Below are positions 1 through 2,910 of a stretch of 7,221 nt of DNA, in pieces. Position 1 is the stretch's first letter; every line of letters starts with the position of its first letter. Both the position numbers and the translations under genes were made by a program. The stretch covers positions 1-7,221 of the forward strand of contig UQGR01000054.1 in assembly GCA_900540705.1 (NCBI GenBank). Reading direction: 5' to 3'. This stretch comes from an uncultured Mollicutes bacterium. Lineage in GTDB: Bacteria; Bacillota_I; Bacilli_A; Acholeplasmatales; Anaeroplasmataceae. Below the pieces are notes generated by a model that ran no database searches, was not told where the DNA came from, and saw only the letters and a list, made by a program, of their open reading frames with translations.

Positions 1-555
1 TGCCGTTTCCTTTCGCTTCCGTTCCGGCGGCGTAGCCGCTTCCCCGGCGTAAGGAGAGGGGTTAGGGGAAAGGATAGGAATGGAATGGGTACTTTGTAAA
101 TCTGTATTTATTTTTTCTTTTGTTGGTAAATCAGTTTTTTGTATATCTTTATTTAATTGCATTGGATTTTCCAACGTAGGTTTTTCCAACATTGGTTTTT
201 CCTGCGTTGGATTATCCAATGTTGGATTTTCCAATGTAGGTAAATCCGGCGTAGGTTCTGTATGCGGCTGCTCATAGATCACATAATCGGCTCCGCGCAA
301 GCGTCCCTTTTCGTCGCGTTCCCGTGAACGGACGATATACCCGGCGCGTTCCAGCTCCTTTATGGCTTCCCGGATAGCGTCTATCTTTTCCCGGTTGATC
401 TGTGACAGCCCCGCAAGGGTGTAGTCCCAATCTTCGGGAAGTGACAGCATTTGCGATAAAAGCCCCTTTGCCTTTAAGGTCAGCTCCTTGTTGCGTAAAT
501 GGTGGTTGCTCATAACGGTATAGCCCTTGTTGCGCTCCACTCGGAAAACTGCCAT
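1..555 (-). CDS. Replication-initiator-like helix-turn-helix protein (3' part outside window)
   Basis: The frame is open for 185 codons from ATG 555 to the window edge, so the C-terminus is missing. The start is supported by AAAGGAG about 10 nt upstream. The product begins MAVFRVERNKGYTVMSNHHL. Residues about 14-80 form a winged helix-turn-helix (LTLKAKGLLSQMLSLPEDW, then TLAGLSQINREKIDAIREAI and ELERAGYIVRSRER), as in the N-terminal domain of phage-type replisome organisers and initiators of integrative elements. Residues about 100-135 are a proline-rich linker of five-residue repeats (PTLEN, PTLDN, PTQEK, PMLEK). The rest is low complexity and ends in a basic stretch. Family knowledge suggests it binds the element's origin and loads replication proteins, but that is inferred from the N-terminal domain. 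A terminator-bearing leader lies upstream. Codon use is GC-rich compared with the chromosomal genes to the right. Confidence 0.75.
   Translation of the reverse strand, partial: MAVFRVERNKGYTVMSNHHLRNKELTLKAKGLLSQMLSLPEDWDYTLAGLSQINREKIDAIREAIKELERAGYIVRSRERDEKGRLRGADYVIYEQPHTEPTPDLPTLENPTLDNPTQEKPMLEKPTLENPMQLNKDIQKTDLPTKEKINTDLQSTHSIPILSPNPSPYAGEAATPPERKRKETA
161..260. repeat. 15-bp iteron-like direct repeats inside the initiator gene
   Basis: Six head-to-tail 15-bp units start at 161, 176, 191, 206, 221 and 236, and a partial unit starts at 251. The best units read GTTGGATTTTCCAAT and GTTGGATTATCCAAT. Each contains a short dyad, TTGG followed by CCAA. The unit length is a multiple of three, so it appears in the protein as a five-residue proline repeat. 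In RepA_N plasmids and in some lactococcal phages the origin is a set of repeats inside the initiator gene. By analogy this array could be the element's origin, or it could only be a protein linker. Confidence 0.75.
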
Positions 556-614
556 AGCTTCATCACTCCTTTGGTTGTGGATTTGTTACGCGATAGAACG
601 CCGTTTTGCCGGGT

Positions 615-779
615 TTAGGTATAAATCCCTGTCCCCGGCAGAAGTGCGCCCGCAAAGCCGCATATAGCAAGGCTTTTTTCGCCCCTACTGCGTAACATGA
701 GGGCATAAAAAAAGCGGCGTTCCTGTTCTCCCGTGTTGGGATAGAGAAACGCCGCGTTTGCGTCGTATTCAGTTTTCAT
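615..779 (-). CDS. Small leader ORF of 54 codons upstream of the initiator gene
   Basis: ATG at 779 to TAA at 615-617 gives 54 residues beginning MKTEYDANAAFLYPNTGEQE and ending GTGIYT. The start codon directly follows an in-frame TAA (780-782), and only a weak GAGAAAG site precedes it. I do not recognise the protein. An intrinsic terminator hairpin is embedded in its codons, and the initiator gene starts 60 bp downstream. It could therefore be a regulatory leader whose translation decides whether transcription reaches the initiator gene. It could also be a genuine small protein of the element, or a chance frame; no hydrophobic segment or known motif is obvious. Confidence 0.45.
   Translation of the reverse strand: MKTEYDANAAFLYPNTGEQERRFFYALMLRSRGEKSLAICGFAGALLPGTGIYT
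707..755 (-). terminator. Intrinsic terminator or attenuator in the leader
   Basis: Read on the minus strand, GCGGCGTT (755-748) pairs with AACGCCGC (721-714), and seven Ts follow (713-707). The 26-nt apical part can add a further inner stem (TCCC with GGGA). The structure sits inside the 54-codon leader ORF and between any upstream promoter and the initiator gene, the usual position for an attenuator. No matching structure ends a gene here, because the ORF continues through it. Confidence 0.7.
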
Positions 780-878
780 TTATTCTTTCTCAATGCTGTG
801 TGCTGGTGTTTGGGCTTGCAGGGTTCCGGGCGGCATATCAAGGCTCTTTCCCTCAAAAGTAGTAAATTGGTAGTAAAT
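780..878 (-). other. Short open frame at the element boundary, possible gene remnant
   Basis: After an in-frame TGA (879-881) there are 32 codons ending at TAA 780-782. The frame includes the stretch KSLDMPPGTLQAQTPAHSI, with a possible ATG at 836. It has no good ribosome site and no recognised family. It may be the tail of a gene cut at the element boundary, or non-coding. It lies over the GC transition. Confidence 0.2.
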
Positions 879-965
879 TCAGCTTGAAATCCTGCTTGTA
901 TGCCCGTAAATCAAGGCTTTTTTGAGATAATCAACCATTTTCCTGCAATAGTATAAAATAATAAT

Positions 966-1017
966 GTAATGAACTTATAGGAAAACAGAAAAGGACTAGC
1001 TGTGAACTAGTCCTTTT
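966..1017 (+). ncRNA. Candidate antisense RNA of cassette A (promoter weak)
   Basis: This is the counterpart of the small RNA of cassette B. It would start near 966 with TAATGAACTTATAG and end in the shared hairpin. The -10 at the matching position is TAAAAT (954-959), but the base run 17 bp upstream is TCAACC, a poor -35. Expression is therefore doubtful unless a promoter in the neighbouring mobile DNA drives it. Its 5' sequence recurs at 1033-1046, opposite the 3' UTR of the cassette A peptide mRNA. Confidence 0.35.
989..1017. terminator. Bidirectional terminator of cassette A
   Basis: An 11-bp perfect stem, AAAAGGACTAG (989-999) with CTAGTCCTTTT (1007-1017), encloses a 7-nt loop CTGTGAA. 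A on one side and T on the other allow termination from both directions. It ends the minus-strand peptide mRNA and any plus-strand small RNA. The stem is identical in cassette B, while the loop differs. Confidence 0.85.
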
Positions 1018-1056
1018 CCTCATTTTAGGGAATAATGAACTTGTAGTGAGGTTTGA

Positions 1057-1137
1057 CTACTTCTTGTTAGAAGAGCCTCTATCCTTGATGATAATAATTA
1101 AAATAATTATTACTACAAGAATGACTAGGTATTTCAC
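1057..1137 (-). CDS. 26-residue hydrophobic peptide, toxin-like (cassette A)
   Basis: GTG start at 1137, TAG stop at 1057-1059. The Shine-Dalgarno AAGGAGGG (1151-1144) lies 6 nt before the GTG. The product is one membrane-spanning stretch, YLVILVVIIILIIII, followed by a charged tail KDRGSSNKK. It differs from the cassette B peptide at residue 2 (K for E) and residue 20 (R for G), and it uses GTG instead of ATG. Two further base changes are silent. A tiny hydrophobic peptide with a lysine-rich end is typical of type I toxins that act on the cell membrane, but I do not recognise this family. Function is inferred from the locus layout. Confidence 0.7.
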   Translation of the reverse strand: MKYLVILVVIIILIIIIKDRGSSNKK

Positions 1138-1149
1138 CTAATACCCTCC

Positions 1150-1188
1150 TTACACGTTCATCGTTCCCTCTAAACGTCTCATGTTCAT
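1150..1188 (-). CDS. 12-codon upstream ORF of cassette A
   Basis: ATG at 1188 to TAA at 1150-1152 encodes MNMRRLEGTMNV. AAGGAG lies about 9 nt upstream. The TAA overlaps the start of the Shine-Dalgarno of the 26-codon gene, so ribosomes ending here would sit on the next ribosome site. The same ORF with the same length and stop exists in cassette B. All differences between the two copies change amino acids, so the peptide itself need not matter; its translation might. Confidence 0.45.
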   Translation of the reverse strand: MNMRRLEGTMNV

Positions 1189-1206
1189 TGCTCATTACTC
1201 CTTCCA

Positions 1207-1228
1207 AATGAGCCACTTTCGTTGCATT
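1207..1228 (-). promoter_or_regulatory. 5' stem-loop of the cassette A peptide mRNA
   Basis: At the predicted mRNA start, AATG-CAAC and GTGG-CT-CATT fold around a GAAA tetraloop. One A-G mismatch weakens the stem relative to cassette B. GNRA-type loops at the 5' end commonly protect short mRNAs from decay. Confidence 0.5.
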
Positions 1229-1231
1229 CTT

Positions 1232-1240
1232 ATCATACCA
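1232..1240 (-). promoter_or_regulatory. Extended -10 promoter of cassette A peptide
   Basis: TGGTATGAT on the minus strand is an extended -10 (TGnTATGAT). No good -35 is seen, only TAGGTA at 17 bp. Transcription would start near 1226. The AT-rich stretch to its right, including TTTTATCCATTAG, is conserved in both cassettes and may hold further control sites. Confidence 0.55.
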
Positions 1241-1319
1241 TAATTCGGATTCTATACCTAAAATTTTCTAATGGATAAAATATTGTTTTTTTCCTAAGAA
1301 TATGAATTCTTTATAAAAA

Positions 1320-1424
1320 CTAAGGGAAAACTTTAGGCTTACTATCTTTTAATATATTTGTAATTTCATACGTCCAAGCAGCACCAATTAGTATAACTAA
1401 AATAAACGCTAAATATTGTATATC
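1320..1424 (-). pseudogene. Broken copy of the YjcZ-type sporulation miniprotein gene
   Basis: The frame encodes AFILVILIGAAWTY, matching the C-terminal membrane segment of the intact gene at 2679-2813 but with four codons missing in the middle. Upstream there is an in-frame TGA at 1425-1427 and no start codon or ribosome site, so the Asn/Thr/Cys-rich N-terminal half is lost. The original stop is also lost, and the frame runs on to TAG at 1320-1322. The hairpin that ends the intact gene is decayed here. Confidence 0.75.
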
Positions 1425-1444
1425 TCAAACAAATGCTGTAGAAA

Positions 1445-1473
1445 TTGATGAAACCCTTTTTTCATGCTATAAT
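1445..1473 (+). promoter_or_regulatory. Sigma-A type promoter of the GNAT gene
   Basis: TTGATG (1445-1450), a 17-bp spacer, then perfect TATAAT (1468-1473). The start point would be near 1480, about 25 nt before the ATG at 1505. This rules out translation starts at 1445 or 1448, which fall inside the -35. Confidence 0.8.
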
Positions 1474-1504
1474 ATATGGCGAAAAAAAAGACAATGGTGA
1501 AACA

Positions 1505-2131
1505 ATGATACAATTAAAAGACTATTTAAATAATCCATGCCGTTCGTTGAGTATTCCTTATTGGAAACAAAATAGGATTAAAATCCCAAGCAATATGAAA
1601 ATTGTTCATGACAATGAATTTAATTCAACTGATTTTGTCGGGTATTTGGATGAACCATATTTTAGGTTATATCACGATTTACAAGAAGTACAGCAAACAC
1701 ATAGAGCTGATATAGAAGTTGTCGTCGGTGCCACGGATATGCTAGATATATTTGTTAACATCATCAATGAAAGTTATACCGATTTAATGGTAACAAAAGA
1801 GCAAATAAAAAGTTATCAGAAAACGTCAGTATATTGTGCTGAATTGTGGGTGTTACTCAAAGATAAGTCAGGAGCATATATTGGCTGTGGCATAGCAGAT
1901 TACGACAAAAAAGTTGGAGAAATGATTTTAGAATGGATACAGGTTCTTCCGTCTTATCGCGGTCGAGGTTACGGAAAATATATTGTAGATTTCTTACTTA
2001 CCCACATCCAGGGCAAAGCCAAATTTGCTACCGTATCGGGTAAAGTCAATAATGCAACAAATCCTGAAAAGCTATATAGAAAATGTGGTTTTATAGGCAA
2101 TGATATTTGGCATATACTTATAAAGAGTTAA
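1505..2131 (+). CDS. GNAT family N-acetyltransferase
   Basis: The product has 208 residues from ATG 1505, which follows GGTGA by 5 nt and begins MIQLKDYLNNPCRSLSIPYW. Earlier in-frame starts lie within the promoter. The C-terminal half carries the acetyl-CoA binding core: strand ILEWIQVLPSYR (141-152), the loop RGRGYGKYI (152-160) matching the Q/RxxGxG/A motif, and NPEKLYRKCGFIG (186-198), the usual last helix-strand region. The N-terminal 100 residues are an extension that may define the substrate, which I cannot name. The gene is monocistronic, is the only plus-strand protein gene in the window, and lies between the two toxin-like cassettes. No clear terminator follows it, and the antisense RNA promoter of cassette B starts 100 bp downstream. 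Confidence 0.85.
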   Translation: MIQLKDYLNNPCRSLSIPYWKQNRIKIPSNMKIVHDNEFNSTDFVGYLDEPYFRLYHDLQEVQQTHRADIEVVVGATDMLDIFVNIINESYTDLMVTKEQIKSYQKTSVYCAELWVLLKDKSGAYIGCGIADYDKKVGEMILEWIQVLPSYRGRGYGKYIVDFLLTHIQGKAKFATVSGKVNNATNPEKLYRKCGFIGNDIWHILIKS

Positions 2132-2231
2132 ATAAAATTGTGAGTTAACTATATTTATTATCAAAAAAGCTTTCTAAAATCACAAATACTTGTTTTATTA
2201 ATTTAATCAATCAAAAAAATAAAAAATTTTA
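2132..2231. other. AT-rich spacer with no recognised feature
   Basis: This stretch lies between the GNAT stop and the cassette B small-RNA promoter. I see no convincing hairpin, open frame or promoter in it. Confidence 0.5.
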
Positions 2232-2260
2232 TTTACATTCTAGATAAATTTGTATATAAT
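2232..2260 (+). promoter_or_regulatory. Strong promoter for the cassette B antisense RNA
   Basis: TTTACA (2232-2237), a 17-bp spacer, TATAAT (2255-2260). Five of six -35 bases and all -10 bases match the sigma-A consensus. The start would be near 2267. No ORF with a ribosome site follows before the terminator at 2290-2318, which argues for a short non-coding transcript. Confidence 0.8.
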
Positions 2261-2266
2261 AAGAGT

Positions 2267-2318
2267 GTAATGAACATGCAGAGAAACAGAAAAGGACTAG
2301 CTACTAACTAGTCCTTTT
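2267..2318 (+). ncRNA. Candidate antisense RNA antitoxin of cassette B
   Basis: The predicted RNA is about 52 nt: a single-stranded 5' tail starting with TAATGAACATGCAGAG (2268-2283), then the 11-bp terminator hairpin. It converges on the minus-strand peptide gene and shares its terminator. Its 5' tail recurs exactly at 2335-2350, which is the antisense of the peptide mRNA 3' UTR. The RNA could therefore pair with the mRNA at both the terminator and the repeat. This resembles RNAII of the pAD1 par locus. Function is inferred; no transcript data are available. Confidence 0.65.
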
Positions 2319-2350
2319 CCTCATTTTCAGGGAATAATGAACATGCAGAG
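2268..2350. repeat. 16-bp direct repeat flanking the shared terminator
   Basis: TAATGAACATGCAGAG occurs exactly at 2268-2283 and 2335-2350, one on each side of the terminator hairpin. In cassette A the equivalent pair is TAATGAACTTATAG (967-980) and TAATGAACTTGTAG (1033-1046). Each pair is more alike within its cassette than between cassettes. Confidence 0.9.
2290..2318. terminator. Bidirectional terminator of cassette B
   Basis: Stem AAAAGGACTAG (2290-2300) with CTAGTCCTTTT (2308-2318), loop CTACTAA. The A and T flanks serve both directions. It ends the plus-strand small RNA and the minus-strand peptide mRNA, so the two transcripts overlap tail to tail. Confidence 0.85.
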
Positions 2351-2352
2351 GG
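2331..2352 (-). promoter_or_regulatory. 3' UTR segment complementary to the mRNA 5' UTR
   Basis: The minus-strand mRNA here contains CCCTCTG followed by CATGTTCATTATTCC. It can pair with GGAGTAATGAAC or AATGAACATG, plus CAGAGGG, in the 5' UTR of the same mRNA (2504-2469), leaving a bulge. That would cover the ribosome site and start of the upstream ORF. In hok mRNA a comparable 3'-5' fold-back keeps the message silent. In cassette A this match is weaker. Confidence 0.5.
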
Positions 2353-2357
2353 TTTGT

Positions 2358-2438
2358 CTACTTCTTGTTAGAAGAGCCTCCATCCTTGATAATAATAATT
2401 AAAATAATTATCACTACAAGAATGACTAGGTATTCCAT
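2358..2438 (-). CDS. 26-residue hydrophobic peptide, toxin-like (cassette B)
   Basis: ATG at 2438, TAG stop at 2358-2360. The Shine-Dalgarno AAGGAGGT (2454-2447) is perfect and sits 8 nt from the start. The product is ME, then the membrane segment YLVILVVIIILIIII, then KDGGSSNKK. Length, a single transmembrane segment and a lysine-rich tail fit the type I toxin class (Fst, Ldr, Ibs, TxpA-like), whose members damage or depolarise the membrane; the sequence itself is not one I know. A strong ribosome site together with an upstream ORF, a fold-back 3' UTR and a convergent antisense RNA suggests tightly held translation. It could instead be a harmless small membrane protein. Too short for routine gene callers. 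Confidence 0.8.
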   Translation of the reverse strand: MEYLVILVVIIILIIIIKDGGSSNKK

Positions 2439-2452
2439 ACCTTGCTACCTCC

Positions 2453-2491
2453 TTACACGTTCATCGTTCCCTCTGAACGCCCCATGTTCAT
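2453..2491 (-). CDS. 12-codon upstream ORF of cassette B
   Basis: ATG at 2491 to TAA at 2453-2455 encodes MNMGRSEGTMNV. AAAGGAG (2507-2501) lies 9 nt before the ATG. The TAA overlaps the toxin-like gene's AAGGAGGT, an arrangement that allows translational coupling or ribosome occlusion. It is comparable in position to mok upstream of hok, although it does not overlap the downstream coding region. An alternative ATG at 2498 opens a 17-codon frame, but that is too close (2 nt) to the AGGAG. Confidence 0.5.
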   Translation of the reverse strand: MNMGRSEGTMNV

Positions 2492-2509
2492 TGTTCATTA
2501 CTCCTTTCA

Positions 2510-2531
2510 AATGATCCACTCTCGTGGCATT
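2510..2531 (-). promoter_or_regulatory. 5' stem-loop of the cassette B peptide mRNA
   Basis: AATG-CCAC pairs with GTGG-AT-CATT around a GAGA tetraloop, giving eight base pairs with a two-base bulge right at the predicted mRNA start. The GNRA loop is kept in cassette A. A 5'-end hairpin like this commonly stabilises toxin mRNAs. Confidence 0.6.
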
Positions 2532-2534
2532 CTT

Positions 2535-2543
2535 ATCATATCA
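2535..2543 (-). promoter_or_regulatory. Extended -10 promoter of cassette B peptide
   Basis: TGATATGAT on the minus strand is an extended -10, conserved in cassette A as TGGTATGAT. No good -35 is visible. The predicted transcript, from about 2530 to 2290, is about 240 nt. Confidence 0.55.
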
Positions 2544-2627
2544 TAACACAGAGCTCATACCTAGAATTTTCTAATGGATAAAATATTGTTTTTTATTTAG
2601 AAAAAATTCTTAATTTATACCAAAAAT

Positions 2628-2655
2628 AAAAAAACCCAAAGAACAGTTCTTCAGG
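2628..2655 (-). terminator. Intrinsic terminator after the YjcZ-type gene
   Basis: On the minus strand CCTGAAGAA-CTG-TTCTTTGGG (2655-2635) forms a 9-bp stem with two G-T wobbles, followed by seven Ts (2634-2628). It separates the yjcZ-like gene from the toxin-like cassette, so the two are transcribed independently. Confidence 0.85.
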
Positions 2656-2678
2656 CTTACATATTCATTATTTATAAA

Positions 2679-2813
2679 TTAATATGCCCATGCAGCACCA
2701 ACAAGTATAACCAAAATAAATAATACTAAAATGAACGCAAATCCGCCACCACAAGGTGCATTACAGTTATTTGTTGTGGTTGTATTGGTATTATTACAAC
2801 AATTGTTTGCCAT
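2679..2813 (-). CDS. YjcZ-family sporulation miniprotein
   Basis: The product has 44 residues from ATG 2813 to TAA 2679-2681, with ribosome site GGGGTGAT (2824-2817) about 3 nt before the ATG. The N-terminal half is Asn, Thr and Cys rich (MANNCCNNTNTTTTNN), then CGGGFAF leads into the membrane segment ILVLFILVILVGAAWAY. The GGGFA...VLFILVIxVGAAW pattern is the hallmark of the YjcZ group of small spore-associated membrane proteins in Bacillus and relatives. The exact role is unknown. It is flanked by terminators on both sides and therefore monocistronic. A degenerate CATATATT box at 2838-2831 could be a sporulation sigma -10, but the leader would be very short. Confidence 0.85.
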   Translation of the reverse strand: MANNCCNNTNTTTTNNCNAPCGGGFAFILVLFILVILVGAAWAY

Positions 2814-2870
2814 GATATCACCCCTAATATAATATATGAAAAAATCTATAATGTTTCTTAGACAATAAAT

Positions 2871-2907
2871 AAAAAATAGCAGAATTTATTTTTTCTGCTA
2901 CTTTTTT
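2871..2907. terminator. Bidirectional terminator after the htrA-like gene
   Basis: TAGCAGAA (2877-2884) and TTCTGCTA (2893-2900) form an 8-bp stem with an 8-nt loop. Six As (2871-2876) on one side give the minus-strand T run, and six Ts (2902-2907) serve the other direction. It lies 10 bp past the protease stop and closes the vanZ-tatD-htrA operon. Confidence 0.9.
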
Positions 2908-2910
2908 AAA

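Larger units (their letters stand above)
1..900. mobile_element. Right-hand part of an integrative element (end not exactly fixed)
   Basis: Bases 1 to about 850 are visibly GC-richer than the rest of the window, with runs such as GGCGGCGTAGCCGC, and they encode an initiator-like protein of the kind carried by conjugative or mobilisable elements of gut Firmicutes. The composition changes to AT-rich host DNA between about 840 and 960. No integrase, relaxase or transposase lies in the visible part, so the element type is unknown. The exact end is not proven; 900 is an estimate. A near-direct repeat ATCAAGGCT(C/T)TTT at 837-849 and 910-922, and two TAGTAAATT boxes 11 bp apart at 860 and 871, lie in the transition zone and may be recombinase sites. 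Confidence 0.55.
963..1406. repeat. Long direct repeat, copy A (toxin cassette plus yjcZ remnant)
   Basis: This stretch is closely similar to 2265-2755 in the same orientation. It carries the same order: small plus-strand RNA region, shared terminator, minus-strand 26-codon gene, short upstream ORF, extended -10 promoter and, further right, a yjcZ-like sequence. Similarity is high over 963-1291, weakens across about 1292-1335, and returns over the yjcZ C-terminal codons. Within the 26-codon gene five of 81 bases differ from copy B. Confidence 0.9.
2265..2755. repeat. Long direct repeat, copy B (toxin cassette plus intact yjcZ)
   Basis: This is the second copy of the unit at 963-1406, same orientation, about 1.3 kb further on. 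It keeps the strong small-RNA promoter just outside its left edge and an intact yjcZ-like gene at its right end. Recombination between the copies would delete the acetyltransferase gene and one cassette. Confidence 0.9.

Noticed and set aside
161..260. Possible CRISPR array
   Set aside because: The repeats are 15 bp and directly adjacent, with no unique spacers.
80..277. Plus-strand open frame with repeated FSNVGFSN units
   Set aside because: It is the antisense shadow of the 15-bp repeats in the minus-strand initiator gene. It lacks a ribosome site, while the minus strand has a recognisable winged helix domain.
1445..1504. N-terminal extension of the acetyltransferase from TTG 1445 or ATG 1448
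   Set aside because: Both codons lie inside the -35 of a good promoter upstream of the predicted transcript start; ATG 1505 has a ribosome site and gives the family-like N-terminus.
963..2755. Composite transposon formed by the two long direct repeats
   Set aside because: There is no transposase, no terminal inverted repeats and no target duplication in either copy; the repeats contain small host-type genes.
2829..2838. Sporulation sigma -10 box CATATATTAT before the YjcZ-type gene
   Set aside because: It would place the transcript start almost on the ribosome site, and no matching -35 is clear. Kept only as a remark in the gene entry.
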